Below are positions 17,004 to 26,094 of a stretch of DNA of 64,000 nt, one piece after another. Each line of letters starts with the position of its first letter. Positions within the stretch are counted from its first letter, which is position 1. Position numbers and translations under genes: made by a program. The DNA lies in NCBI RefSeq assembly GCF_016863175.1, contig NZ_BOOJ01000033.1:1-64000 (forward strand), written 5' to 3'. This DNA comes from Paraplanobispora siamensis. Its GTDB lineage: Bacteria; Actinomycetota; Actinomycetes; Streptosporangiales; Streptosporangiaceae. The notes beneath the pieces were generated by a model. It was not told the DNA's origin. It worked only from the letters and a program-made list of their open reading frames with translations, and did not search any database.

Positions 17004-18265
17004 GACGCGTACTCCGCCGTCGTCCCGTCGCCCGGGGCCGCCTCGTGGGCGGCGTTCTCGCGGGCGGTGTCCTCGTGGTCCGGGCCCTCGCCGGCGCCGT
17101 GGTCGAGCCAGGGCAGTACGGCGCGCAGCCGCCAGCCGCCGCCCTCCCCATGGCCGAGCGGGCCGCTGTCCAGGGTGCCGCCCACCAGCCGGACCCGTTC
17201 GGCCAGCCCGACCAGCCCGGAACCGGTCCCGGGCAGGTCCGCCGGAGCGCCGCCGGCCGGCCCGTTGTCCACGGTGACGGTCACGGCGCCGTCGGCGCCC
17301 CGTTCCACCGTGACGGTGGCCGGCGCGTCCGGCGCGTGCCGGTGGGCGTTGGTCAGCCCCTCCTGGACCACGCGGTGGACGACCCGGGTCATGGCAGGCG
17401 GCAGCGGACCGGCGCGGTCGTGCAGGACGACCCGCTGCCCGGCCTGCTCCGAGGCCCGCACCAGCGAGGCCAGGTCGCCGAACGGCCCGCCCCCGTCCGG
17501 GGAGCCCGGCTCCTCGCGGAGCACGCCGAGCACGTAGCGCAGCTCCCGCAGCGCCTCGCGGGCGGTGACGCGGATGAGCGCCGCGCCCTGTTCGACCCGG
17601 GGGGAGCTCCCGCCCGCGGTGAGCTCCAGCGCACCGGCGTGCAGGGCGATGAGCGAGACCTTGTGGGCCAGCACGTCGTGCATCTCCCGGGCGATCCGGG
17701 CGCGCTCGGCGGAACGGGCCTGCTCGTCGCGCAGCCGCCGCTCGGCCTCGGCGCTCTCGGCCCTGGCGAGCAGGGATGCGGTCAGCTCGCGCCGGGTGGC
17801 GGCGTACCGGCCCAGGGCCGTCACCAGCAACGATCCGGCGGCCGCCCAGATCGCGTCGTCCGCCGTCAGACGGCCCGCCTCGATCCACGACAGCCCGGTC
17901 TGGCCCGCCCACCCGGCGACCGCGAGCGCCCACACCTGCCGGCGCGGGGCGTAGGAGGCGCCGGAGTACAGGCCGACGAGCAGGGGACCGGGGTTGCCCG
18001 ACAGCGGGTACGCCGCCGCGCCCGCCACGGCCGCCGCCCACGGCCACCGCCTGCGCCACCACTGCGCCAGGCCGCCCGCCGTACCCGCCGCCACGATCAC
18101 CGCCACCGGCACCGGCGACCAGTGCGCCTTCGCCGCGAAGCCGGTGAGGACGAGGCACCCCAGCACCGCGGCCGCGTCCACGGCCCGCGGACCGGCGAGC
18201 CGGGCCCACGGGCGGCCCGTCACCTCCACGGCGGGCCGGGCACGCGGGCGACTCCTCACTTCCAT
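17000..18265 (-). CDS. NarL-family sensor histidine kinase
   Basis: 421 residues. Four to five membrane segments span residues 30-155, followed by a coiled segment and a HisKA_3 dimerisation domain with His196 in ERARIAREMHDVLAHKVSLI. The HATPase domain has an N-box region (VVQEGLTNAHRHAP), VTVDNGPAG and GSGLVGLAERV. There is no extracellular sensor domain, which is typical of actinomycete kinases sensing membrane state. It is translationally coupled to its response regulator. Confidence 0.94.
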   Translation of the reverse strand: MEVRSRPRARPAVEVTGRPWARLAGPRAVDAAAVLGCLVLTGFAAKAHWSPVPVAVIVAAGTAGGLAQWWRRRWPWAAAVAGAAAYPLSGNPGPLLVGLYSGASYAPRRQVWALAVAGWAGQTGLSWIEAGRLTADDAIWAAAGSLLVTALGRYAATRRELTASLLARAESAEAERRLRDEQARSAERARIAREMHDVLAHKVSLIALHAGALELTAGGSSPRVEQGAALIRVTAREALRELRYVLGVLREEPGSPDGGGPFGDLASLVRASEQAGQRVVLHDRAGPLPPAMTRVVHRVVQEGLTNAHRHAPDAPATVTVERGADGAVTVTVDNGPAGGAPADLPGTGSGLVGLAERVRLVGGTLDSGPLGHGEGGGWRLRAVLPWLDHGAGEGPDHEDTARENAAHEAAPGDGTTAEYAS

Positions 18266-18534
18266 GCCCGCAGCCTAAAGCGTGCCCCATGGATCTCCTC
18301 GCCCGCCGCGGCCGCCCGGACGGCGCCCAGCCGCGCTGTCGCCCCGCCCCGGCGGGAACGCCTCGCAGGCTGCGCCGCGGCCTCCTCCTCCGCCTTTCGT
18401 CGCCCGGCTCCGCCGCCGCTCCTGCGACTTTCGTCGGAGGGCGTCGTGGCCCGCGGGGCGATGCGGAGCCGGTGCCCGCGCCACGACGCTGGACGGCGTC
18501 ACCGACCCGACCGTCACCGCGAGGAGCGGCTCCC

Positions 18535-20553
18535 ATGCGTACCCGACCGTCCCGGCCGACCGGCAGAGTGATCGCGGGCCTGCTCGCGCTCTGCGTCGCC
18601 CTGCCCGTCCTCGACCCGGCGGCCCCCGAGGCCCGGGCCGCCGTCGCGGCCTGTCCCGCCGTCACCCCGGCGGCAACGGCCGCCTTCTTCGACCGGGCGG
18701 TGCCGGAGCGCCTCACCCGCGACCGGGTGCCCGGCGCCGTGGTGTCGGTGGTCGCCGGCGGCAGGAAGGTGTTCGCCGGGGGGTACGGCCTGGCCGACGC
18801 CGGGCGGGGCGTCGCCTTCGACCCCGGACGCTCGCTGGTCAGGATCGGCTCGATCACCAAGCTGTTCACCTGGACGGCCGTGATGCAGCAGGTCCAGGCC
18901 GGCCGCCTCGACCTGGACGCCGACGTGAACCGCTATCTGAAGACCTTCGAGATCCCGCAGACCTACCCGGAGCCGGTGACCCTGCAGAACCTGATGGACC
19001 ACACCGCGGGCTTCGAGGAGCGCGTGATCGGCATCGGGGCGCGCACCGCCGCCGACGTGCCGCCGCTGGCCGAGTATCTGGCCGACCGCATGCCGGGCAG
19101 GATCCGGCCGCCCGGGGAGATCTCCGCCTACTCCAACTACGGCGCCGCGCTGGCCGGTCACCTCGTCAGCCAGGTCACCGGCGAGCCGTACGACGCCTAC
19201 GTCGGGCGTCACCTGCTCACCCCGCTCGGCATGACGCGCAGCACCGCGGCCGAACCGGTGCCCGCGCCCCTGGCGGCCGACCTCGCCCGCAGCTACGACT
19301 CCGACTCCGAGCCCCCGCGGGCCATCCCCTTCATCTTCGACCAGATGCCCCCCGACGGATCGATCAGCGCCACCGCCGACGACATGGCCAAGTTCATGAT
19401 CGCGCAGTTGAACGGCGGGCGGCTGGGCGGCGCGGCCGTCCTCGACCCGGCGGTCACCGAGCGGATGCACCGGCGCTCCTACGCCGCCGATCCCCGACTG
19501 GGGGGCTGGGCGCACGGATTCATGGACCGCACCGTCAACGGCCGCCGGGTGCTGATGCACGACGGCAGCTGGGAGGGCTTCCGGAGCGCGCTGGTCATGG
19601 TGCCGGAGTGCGATCTGGGCGTGTTCGTGTCGGTCAACGGCACCGGCGGCATCGAGACGGCGAGCGAGCTGATCCCCGCCTTCCTCGACCGGTTCGCCCC
19701 GGGCGAGGGGAGCTCCGGCGACGGATCCTCTTCGGGCGACGGATCCTCTTCGGGCGACGGATCCTCTTCGGGGGACGGACCCTCTTCGGAGGGGGGAACC
19801 TCCGGCGGGGGGACCTCCGGTTCCGCTACGGCGTCGCGGCCCGCGTCCCAGGCGGCCGCCCCGCGGGAGGGCTTCTACGCGCCGGCGCGGCACAACGAGA
19901 CGACGATCGAGAAGCTCCTGCTGCTGCTCGGACCGGCCCGGCTGACGGTGAACGGCGACGGCACGGTCCACTTCAAGGGCCACGACTGGAGGACCCGGGG
20001 CGACGGCCTGTACGTCCGGGCGGACGGCGCCGACCGCCTGGTGTTCCTCGACCGCGGCGACGGACGGCGGTATGTGGCCACCGACGGCCCCGCCTACCAG
20101 CTGATGCCCGCCGGGCAGACCCCGATCGTGAACCTGGCGGTCGTCCTCGTCTTCGTCGTCGCGGCCCTCAGCGCGTCGGCCGTACCCCTGGCGGGGGCGT
20201 GGCGCCGGGCGCGCCGCCGGCCCGCGACCACCACGGCCGCCTGGCGCGGGGCCCGCGCCCTGGCCGCCGGGGCCGCGCTGACCGGCCTGGTCTTCCTGGC
20301 GCTGCTGACGGGTCAGCTCCTCGGCGACACTGGGGAGACGCTGTACGGCGTGCCGACGGGCCTGCGCCTCCTGCTCACCGTGCCCGTGGTCACGCTCGCG
20401 ATGGCGGCCGGGGCGGCGGTGTCCACCGTCAGGGGCTGGCGGGGCTCGGGGGCGGGCGCGGTCGCCCGCGTCCACCAGGTGATCGTGCTCGCGGGCCTGG
20501 CGGCGCTGACGTGGTTCCTGTGGCAGTGGAACCTCATCGGCTGGTGGTTCTGA
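18535..20553 (+). CDS. Secreted/membrane serine hydrolase, class C beta-lactamase fold
   Basis: 672 residues from ATG 18535 (GAGGAG upstream). Signal peptide at 1-36. The catalytic motifs of the AmpC/D-alanyl-D-alanine peptidase fold are all present: SITK at 106-109, YSN at 199-201 and HDG at 342-344. A Ser/Gly/Asp-rich linker at about 398-430 has 18-bp DNA repeats. The region after it holds a beta-rich lipocalin-like segment, then three or four membrane segments near the C-terminus (LAVVLVFVVAALSASAVPL, ALTGLVFLALLTGQLL, and a last LAALTWFLWQWNLIGWWF). It is likely anchored with the hydrolase outside. Substrate could be a peptide, ester or beta-lactam. Confidence 0.9.
   Translation: MRTRPSRPTGRVIAGLLALCVALPVLDPAAPEARAAVAACPAVTPAATAAFFDRAVPERLTRDRVPGAVVSVVAGGRKVFAGGYGLADAGRGVAFDPGRSLVRIGSITKLFTWTAVMQQVQAGRLDLDADVNRYLKTFEIPQTYPEPVTLQNLMDHTAGFEERVIGIGARTAADVPPLAEYLADRMPGRIRPPGEISAYSNYGAALAGHLVSQVTGEPYDAYVGRHLLTPLGMTRSTAAEPVPAPLAADLARSYDSDSEPPRAIPFIFDQMPPDGSISATADDMAKFMIAQLNGGRLGGAAVLDPAVTERMHRRSYAADPRLGGWAHGFMDRTVNGRRVLMHDGSWEGFRSALVMVPECDLGVFVSVNGTGGIETASELIPAFLDRFAPGEGSSGDGSSSGDGSSSGDGSSSGDGPSSEGGTSGGGTSGSATASRPASQAAAPREGFYAPARHNETTIEKLLLLLGPARLTVNGDGTVHFKGHDWRTRGDGLYVRADGADRLVFLDRGDGRRYVATDGPAYQLMPAGQTPIVNLAVVLVFVVAALSASAVPLAGAWRRARRRPATTTAAWRGARALAAGAALTGLVFLALLTGQLLGDTGETLYGVPTGLRLLLTVPVVTLAMAAGAAVSTVRGWRGSGAGAVARVHQVIVLAGLAALTWFLWQWNLIGWWF
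19717..19800 (+). repeat. 18-bp in-frame repeats coding a Ser-Gly-Asp linker
   Basis: GGATCCTCTTCGGGCGAC occurs as perfect adjacent copies, followed by diverging copies (GGGGGAC, GGAGGGG). They code SSGDGS units between the hydrolase domain and the C-terminal region. Because 18 is a multiple of 3, copy number can vary without a frameshift. Confidence 0.9.
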
Positions 20554-20652
20554 CCGGCCGGTGATTTCCGGAACGGATGCCGCGCGTTTTCCGGTCCGGC
20601 CGGGTTATCATTTATCCGGTCACGCCGGGACTGGCTGACCCGCCGACTCGAG

Positions 20653-20714
20653 AGGGCGGCCCCCCTCATTTCCGAATGATTTTCAAAATCGTTCGAAAAT
20701 GGCGGAGCCGCCCT
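20653..20714. terminator. Long imperfect hairpin between convergent genes
   Basis: AGGGCGGC at 20653-20660 pairs with GCCGCCCT at 20707-20714, and the AT-rich interior (around CATTTCCGAATGATTTTC and its inverted partner) pairs too, giving a stem of more than 25 bp. It sits between the serine hydrolase and the secreted protein, which converge, and is probably their shared terminator. Confidence 0.7.
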
Positions 20715-20738
20715 TGTCCGATGCCCGCGCGGGGATGC

Positions 20739-21101
20739 TCAGGGCAGGCAGCGGGTGGTGCCGTTGACCGTCACGCACGCCCGCTGGACGGGGAGGGGGA
20801 CGGTGACCCGCTGTGTCGTGGTGGCGTCCGCCGCGACGGTCGTCGTGGTCCTCACCCCCGCGAGCGTGGTGCCGCCGACGCCGAGGACGGTCAGCCCGAT
20901 GTCCACGGACTGCGAGGTGGAGCACGACACCGTCAGGGCGATCTCGGCCCCGGTGCCGGTGCGGGTGACCGTCGGCCCGGACGTGGTGCACGGCGCCTGG
21001 GCGTAGGAGGGCTGCGCGCCCGCTCCCACGGCGAGGACCGCGGTCATAGAAGCGAGACCGGTGAGCAGGGCGACGCCCCGCCTGGTCCTGATTTTCGGCA
21101 T
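20739..21101 (-). CDS. Small secreted protein, function unknown
   Basis: 120 residues. A signal peptide is clear: basic MPKIRTRRG, hydrophobic VALLTGLASMTAVLAVGAGA, cleavage near AQA at 35. The mature part of about 85 residues is Thr/Val-rich with four Cys (CTTSG, SCSTSQ, RACV, RCLP) that could form two disulphides. The alternating Thr-Val pattern suggests a small all-beta fold. AAGGAGG lies before the ATG. It is divergent from the collagen-like gene, with a 428-bp gap between them. Confidence 0.8.
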   Translation of the reverse strand: MPKIRTRRGVALLTGLASMTAVLAVGAGAQPSYAQAPCTTSGPTVTRTGTGAEIALTVSCSTSQSVDIGLTVLGVGGTTLAGVRTTTTVAADATTTQRVTVPLPVQRACVTVNGTTRCLP

Positions 21102-21529
21102 GAAAAGCCTCCTTGAACGGTCGGCGCTCAGACTGTCACCGCAAGTGATTGCGCCGCTACGGGAGAGTCTGCAGTATTCATCGGCGGGACGTAAAGCCTT
21201 TGGAAAGTAAATTCACGGAAATATCGTGAACCCGAATCTAATTCTCGGCGTCAATGGGAATTGAATTTCCCGCCGAATCCTTAAAGCGGAAATTTCCGTT
21301 TTTTGCTGTCGGGGCCGGTCCCGGTGAGAGCGATTCGCGACGGCGGTCGTACGCCCGGGTCCGGGGCCGGCTCGCGATGCGGATGCCGTACGGCGCCGCC
21401 GCCTGCGCCGAGGATGTGGAAGATCTCGTTTTGATCTCATGCGCCGTTTTTGTGCGTTTGGATCGTTCCTTCCTGCCACGATGATCCACGCCGCACACTC
21501 CCGTCCCATCTCGATCCGGAGTCACATCC
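21102..21529. other. AT-richer intergenic region with palindromes
   Basis: This 428-bp gap between divergent secreted-protein genes is markedly AT-richer than the rest of the window. CGGAAATTTCCG at 21287-21298 is a perfect 12-bp palindrome followed directly by six T. GGGAAT...ATTTCCC at 21256-21271 is a second dyad. They may be operators, or the first a terminator-like element. The remaining sequence probably holds two promoters. A possible 76-codon frame inside (21254-21484) has no supporting features. Confidence 0.5.
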
Positions 21530-22231
21530 ATGAGAATCGGTAAGCCTGTGTACCTGGCTGCGGCGGCAGTGCTGCTCGTCGGCATCGCCGGTACGGCCAC
21601 CGCGTCCGCCCAGGTCTCCGCCCCCGGTGACGTGATCACCGCGTGCGTCCACAAGAAGACCCGCTACATGCGGCTGGTCAACGCGACCGCCAGCTGCCGC
21701 ACCACCGAGTTCAAGACCTCCTGGGGAGGTCAGTCCCAGCAGGGCGTCGCGACCGCGGGCCCGCAGGGGGAGCGCGGCCCGGCCGGTCCCGCGGGTCCGA
21801 AGGGCGACACCGGCCAGCAGGGCCCGCAGGGCTTCCGCGGCCCGCAGGGCAAGCAGGGTGTCCCCGGCCCGAAGGGCGACACCGGCCCGGCCGGTCCCGC
21901 GGGCAAGGACGGCAAGGACGGCAAGGACGGCGCGCCAGGTCCGAAGGGCGAGACCGGTCCCGCGGGTCCGAAGGGCGAGACCGGCCCTGCGGGCCCGGCC
22001 GGTCCCGCGGGCAAGGACGGCAAGGACGGCAGCCCGGTCAAGTACTTCGTGTTCGACCTGTCGGCATTCGGCGTCCCCGGCCTCAGGGGCAGCATGACCT
22101 GCGAGGACGGCGACCCCAGCCCGCAGGTCTTCAGGATGGCCAACTGCAGGAAGGGCGGGGCCCCGGCGGCCTCCTCGCAGGGCGCCCCCTCGCCCGGCGC
22201 CTCTCCGAACGAGTCCGCGGCCAAGCCGTAG
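21530..22231 (+). CDS. Secreted collagen-like protein
   Basis: 233 residues. Signal peptide MRIGKPVYLAAAAVLLVGIAG with cleavage near ASAQ. Residues 34-70 form a small head with two Cys (VITACVHKKTRYMRLVNATASC). Residues 77-168 are an uninterrupted Gly-X-Y collagen tract of about 30 triplets, rich in GPK, GPA, GDT, GET and GKD, the Lys-Gly-Asp/Glu chemistry that stabilises bacterial collagens lacking hydroxyproline. The C-terminal 65 residues include a Cys pair and a Pro/Ser/Ala-rich end. Likely a cell-surface or extracellular filament. A strong hairpin follows the gene. Confidence 0.93.
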   Translation: MRIGKPVYLAAAAVLLVGIAGTATASAQVSAPGDVITACVHKKTRYMRLVNATASCRTTEFKTSWGGQSQQGVATAGPQGERGPAGPAGPKGDTGQQGPQGFRGPQGKQGVPGPKGDTGPAGPAGKDGKDGKDGAPGPKGETGPAGPKGETGPAGPAGPAGKDGKDGSPVKYFVFDLSAFGVPGLRGSMTCEDGDPSPQVFRMANCRKGGAPAASSQGAPSPGASPNESAAKP

Positions 22232-22241
22232 GCCCGTCGTC

Positions 22242-22283
22242 CCGGCCGGAACGGTCCCGCCCTCCGGGGACCGCTCCGGCCGG
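22242..22283 (+). terminator. Hairpin after the collagen-like gene
   Basis: CCGGCCGGAACGGTCCC pairs with GGGACCGCTCCGGCCGG across a short loop, one mismatch. It begins 10 bp after the stop codon. Very stable; no T-tract. Confidence 0.75.
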
Positions 22284-22374
22284 TCGTGCCATCGCGGTCC
22301 CGTGACAGGGACCGGTCGTGCCATCGCGATTCCCTGACGCAGGGTGTCAGGGAACCGTCGCTAACGTCGCGCCC

Positions 22375-22863
22375 ATGACCGACATGACGGACGCCGCCTT
22401 CAAGGCGGCCAACAGCTTCGACTTCCTCGTCGGCACCTGGGCCTCCCGCCAGCGGCGGCTGCGCCGGGTGCTCGCCGGCAGCGATGACTGGTACGAGTTC
22501 CCCGGCGTCACCAGGTGCTGGAGCGTTCTGGACGGCGCCGGCAACATCGACGAGGTCACTTTCCCGACGCAGGGGTTCGGCGGCGTGACGCTGCGGCTGT
22601 ACGACGGAGCGACCGACCTGTGGTCGCTGTACTGGGCGAGCAGCAGGACCGGCATATCGCTGCCTCCGGTGGTCGGCCGTTTCGGAGCCGACGGGCGGGG
22701 CGTGTTCACCGCCGACGACGTGTACGACGGAGTCCCGATCAAGGTCAACTACATCTGGTCGGACATCACCGCGCACTCGTGCCGGTGGGAGCAGGAGTTC
22801 TCCGCCGACGGCGGCGCGACCTGGGAGACGAACTGGGTCGCCGAGTTCACCCGCACGTCCTGA
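22375..22863 (+). CDS. DUF1579-like protein
   Basis: 162 residues from the ATG at 22375. The sequence begins FDFLVGTWASRQRRLRRVLAGSDDWYEFPG, followed by alternating beta-strand patterns (VTLRLYDGATDLWSLYWAS, GRGVFTADDVYDGVPIKVNYIWSDIT, CRWEQEFSADGGATWETNWVAEF). This is a lipocalin-like barrel seen in DUF1579-type proteins. Function unknown; it is convergent with the large histidine kinase. Confidence 0.7.
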   Translation: MTDMTDAAFKAANSFDFLVGTWASRQRRLRRVLAGSDDWYEFPGVTRCWSVLDGAGNIDEVTFPTQGFGGVTLRLYDGATDLWSLYWASSRTGISLPPVVGRFGADGRGVFTADDVYDGVPIKVNYIWSDITAHSCRWEQEFSADGGATWETNWVAEFTRTS

Positions 22864-22915
22864 CGCCCGTACGTCCTGACCGCCCGAGGGCACGTACGGC
22901 CCGCCCGCCCGGGGC

Positions 22916-25885
22916 TCAGGCCGGGGGCGGCGGGACGGTCGGCAGGCAGACGGTGAAGACGGTGCCCCCGCCCTCGCGGGGGGCGGCGGAGATGGTGCCG
23001 CCGTGCGCGTTCACGATCGCCCTGGTGACGGCCAGCCCCAGACCGGTGCCCTTGATCCCGGCCTCGCGGGCGGTGGAGGCGCGGAAGAACCGGGTGAACA
23101 GCCGGTCGTACTGCTCGGCCGGGATGCCGATCCCGGTGTCGGCGACCGTCAGGGTGAGCGCCGCGTCTCCGCAGTCGCCGCCGAGGCCGGCGGAGACGGT
23201 GACCTTCCCTCCCGCCGGCGTGTACTTGATCGCGTTGGACAGCAGGTTGTCGAGCATCTGGCGCAGCCGTACCGGGTCGGCGTGCAGGCGCAGGGACGGC
23301 TCCAGCTCGGTGGTGAGGGCCAGCTGCTTGGCCTCGGCCGCGGGCCGGTGGTCGTCGATGGCCTCGTTCAGCAGGCCGGTCAGCGACAGGGGACGGAGGT
23401 CGACGCCGATGCCCCCGGCGTTCATGCGGGCCAGGTCGAGCAGGTCGTCGACCAGGCGTTGCAGGTGGGCGCTCTTGCGGTCGATGACGTCGGTGAACAT
23501 GCGCTGCTCGGCGCTCAGGCCGGGATCGTCGGTGAGCAGCTCGACGTAGCCGCGGATGGCCCCGATGGGATTGCGCAGCTCGTGGGTGACCAGCGCCATC
23601 AGCTCGTCCTTCATGCGGTCGAGCTCCCGCAGCCGGCGCACCTGCTGCTGTTGCTGGGCCAGCAGGTGTTCGCGCTCCTCGGCTATGTGGTGGCGTTCGG
23701 TCACGTCGGTGGCGATGCCGTCGACCAGCAGCCGGTCGCCCTCGCGGCGGGGCGTCGTCCGGATCCAGATCCAGCGGGTGACCTCGTCCAGCCCGACGAC
23801 CCGGCACTCGATCTCGGCGGGCTCGCCCGCGTGCAGCTTGCGGTTGAAGGCGAGATAGGCCTCCATGTCGTCGGGATGGACGCGCTTGAGCATCAGGTCG
23901 TCGATGTCGGCGTCGTCGGGCAGCCGCCGGCCGAACACCCCGGCGGCGTTCTGGCTCTGGTACAGCGAGCGGACCCGGCCGTCCTCGAAGATCTCGATGC
24001 TCCACACGTTGTCGTTGATCTGAGCGATGATCTGGTTGAAGTGGCGGCGGCTGGCGTCCAGGGCCAGGGCGAGCTCCTCGGCGCGGCGGCGCTCCTTGTA
24101 GCGGCCGAGGTGGCCGGAGATGCCCTCCAGCAGCTCGACCAGGTCGTCGTCGGGCTCCTGGACGGTGTCGGCGAAGAGCATCAGCACGCCCAGGATCCGA
24201 TCGCCGCTGCGGACGGGGAGGCCTACGGCGGTGCGCAGGCCCGCCCGCAGCGCCTCGTGCTCGCGGACGAAACCGTCGGGGTCGTCCAGCAGGTCCCTGA
24301 TCCAGTGGTGCCGGCCGGTGTCCCACACCCGGCCGGGCAGCCCCTGACCGCGCTCGAAGGTCTCGGAATCCGAACGGTCCCCGTCGGCGAAGGCCGACAG
24401 CTCCCGGTCGGGATCGCTCCACGAACCGATGCGGGTGATGCCGCTCTGGTCCTCGGCGACGCGCCAGTACTCCCCGCAGGACCATCCCAGCGCCCGGGCG
24501 ATCGCTCCGGCGGTGCCGACGGCGGCCTCCTCGGCGGTGGCGGCGTCGGCCAGCACCCGGTTCACGGCGTCCTGCGCGGAGCGCAGGATCTCGGTCCGGT
24601 GCTGGTCGGTGATGTCGTGCAGGGCCATCACCGCGCCCAGGCGGCGCCCGTCGAAGGTGTCGATGGGACGGCTGTTGGCCAGGAACCGGCGCACCCCGCC
24701 GGGCAGGTGGGCCGCCAGCTGCTGGCCGTCCACGGACTCCCCGGCCAGCGCGCGGGTCAGCGGCACCTCGTGGGGGGCCAGCGGGGTCCGCCCGTCGGCC
24801 GCCAGCAGGCCGTAGACCTGCGGGAGGTCGTCGACGCACAGGTTCGGCTTCTGCTCGCGGCCGGCGCGCAGCGGCTGGTTGACCACGGTCAGGCGGCCCT
24901 CGGGATCGCAGGCCGCGACCCCGACGTCCAGGCTGTCCAGCAACGCCTGCAGGAACCTGCGCCCGTTGTCGTACTCCCCGCCGCCCCGGCGGTCCCCGCC
25001 GGCCTCGTGCAGGAACGCGTGCACGATCACCTGGCCGTGCACGGTGGTGGCCTGCGCGACCCCCTCCACCTCGAACTCCCGCCCGGCACGGTCGATCACC
25101 TCCAGCTTCAGCCCGCGGCCGGCCAGCGCCGGGGCGTCGCTTTCGCGCAGCCGCAGCAGCCGCTCCTCGTAGTCGCGGCGCGCCCGTTCGGGGGCGACCA
25201 GACCGACGATCGGCCGTCCGACGATCTCGCTCGCCGACCAGCCGAACAGCTGCTGGGCGCCGGTGCTCCAGCCGCGCACCACGCCGGCGGCGTCGAGGGA
25301 GATCACCGCGTCGGGTACGCAGTCGAGCAGCCGCTGCGTCCACGCCGCGGTCTCCTGCGTCTCGGTCCTGGCCAGCCGGAGTCCGATCTCCGCCTCCGCC
25401 ATCGCCGCCAGGTCCTCCAGCATGTCCAGCTGCTCGGCGCTCCACGGGCGGGGCCGGGAGTCGACCGCGTACAGCGTGCCCAGCACGTGGACGCCGGCGC
25501 GCAGCGGAACCCCGGCGTAGGCGGCGGGCTCGCCCTCCGCGGACGTCCATATCCGCCGCCACCGCTCGTCGGCGCCGATGTCCGCCACGGCCAGCGGCTC
25601 GCCGGTGGCCACGACGTGCCGGCACAGCGCGTACGACGGCGTGAGCCGGTCGCCCGGCGCCGGACTGTCCGGCCCGGCCGTACTGACCACGACCTGCCGG
25701 TCGCGCTCGGCCAGCGCCACCGCCGCCGCGGGCACCCCCAGCAGGCGGACCGCCGTCCGGGTCACCCGGTCCAGCAGCGGCACCCAGGCCTCGCCCAGCA
25801 GACCTGTGGCATGCAGCGTCTGCGCCCGCCGCGCGTCATGAACATGATCTATCGCCTCCACCGGCCCAAACTCCCCCGAGATCAC
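22916..25885 (-). CDS. Large PAS/GAF sensor histidine kinase
   Basis: About 989 residues from GTG 25885; a TTG at 25924 would add thirteen. Order: GAF (about 25-180, with SYALCRHVVATGEPLAVADI), PAS (about 185-310), PAS (about 320-430), GAF (about 450-600), PAS (about 630-750, with PAC-type HPDDMEAYLAFNRKLHAGEP), coiled coil, HisKA with LMALVTHELRNPIGAIRGYVELL, and HATPase with NLLSNAIKYTPAGG, DTGIGIP and GTGLGLAVTRAIVNAHGG. No membrane segment, so it is a cytosolic sensor, likely of redox, light or small ligands. No response regulator is adjacent. Confidence 0.92.
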   Translation of the reverse strand: MISGEFGPVEAIDHVHDARRAQTLHATGLLGEAWVPLLDRVTRTAVRLLGVPAAAVALAERDRQVVVSTAGPDSPAPGDRLTPSYALCRHVVATGEPLAVADIGADERWRRIWTSAEGEPAAYAGVPLRAGVHVLGTLYAVDSRPRPWSAEQLDMLEDLAAMAEAEIGLRLARTETQETAAWTQRLLDCVPDAVISLDAAGVVRGWSTGAQQLFGWSASEIVGRPIVGLVAPERARRDYEERLLRLRESDAPALAGRGLKLEVIDRAGREFEVEGVAQATTVHGQVIVHAFLHEAGGDRRGGGEYDNGRRFLQALLDSLDVGVAACDPEGRLTVVNQPLRAGREQKPNLCVDDLPQVYGLLAADGRTPLAPHEVPLTRALAGESVDGQQLAAHLPGGVRRFLANSRPIDTFDGRRLGAVMALHDITDQHRTEILRSAQDAVNRVLADAATAEEAAVGTAGAIARALGWSCGEYWRVAEDQSGITRIGSWSDPDRELSAFADGDRSDSETFERGQGLPGRVWDTGRHHWIRDLLDDPDGFVREHEALRAGLRTAVGLPVRSGDRILGVLMLFADTVQEPDDDLVELLEGISGHLGRYKERRRAEELALALDASRRHFNQIIAQINDNVWSIEIFEDGRVRSLYQSQNAAGVFGRRLPDDADIDDLMLKRVHPDDMEAYLAFNRKLHAGEPAEIECRVVGLDEVTRWIWIRTTPRREGDRLLVDGIATDVTERHHIAEEREHLLAQQQQQVRRLRELDRMKDELMALVTHELRNPIGAIRGYVELLTDDPGLSAEQRMFTDVIDRKSAHLQRLVDDLLDLARMNAGGIGVDLRPLSLTGLLNEAIDDHRPAAEAKQLALTTELEPSLRLHADPVRLRQMLDNLLSNAIKYTPAGGKVTVSAGLGGDCGDAALTLTVADTGIGIPAEQYDRLFTRFFRASTAREAGIKGTGLGLAVTRAIVNAHGGTISAAPREGGGTVFTVCLPTVPPPPA

Positions 25886-25964
25886 CGGCCCCCCGTTCCC
25901 TCCCACAGTAGACGCCCGTGGCAAAACGGCCCACCTGGCCCCGGTTGTTCGGGGCGGGCCGGTG

Positions 25965-26003
25965 GGATGGGCCGGTGGGATGGGCCGGTGGGGCGGGCCG
26001 GCC
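25965..26003. repeat. 13-bp tandem repeat upstream of hydrolase gene
   Basis: GGCCGGTGGGATG is repeated about three times with a degenerate last copy. It lies in the untranslated gap between the divergent kinase and hydrolase genes. Confidence 0.75.
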
Positions 26004-26094
26004 GGAAACTGTCGGTCACGGAGACGAGAATCGCCCCGAGTCCGTTACAGAACCCCTGGGCCCGCCGCGGAGCCCGGCGAGAGGAGCCACCGGG

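Noticed and set aside
17004-18869. N-terminal extension of the response regulator across the kinase gene
   Set aside because: The receiver domain begins exactly at the GTG at 17003, which overlaps the kinase stop; the extension is shadow sequence.
21254-21484. 76-codon frame in the collagen-gene upstream gap
   Set aside because: No ribosome site or family similarity and it crosses the palindromes.
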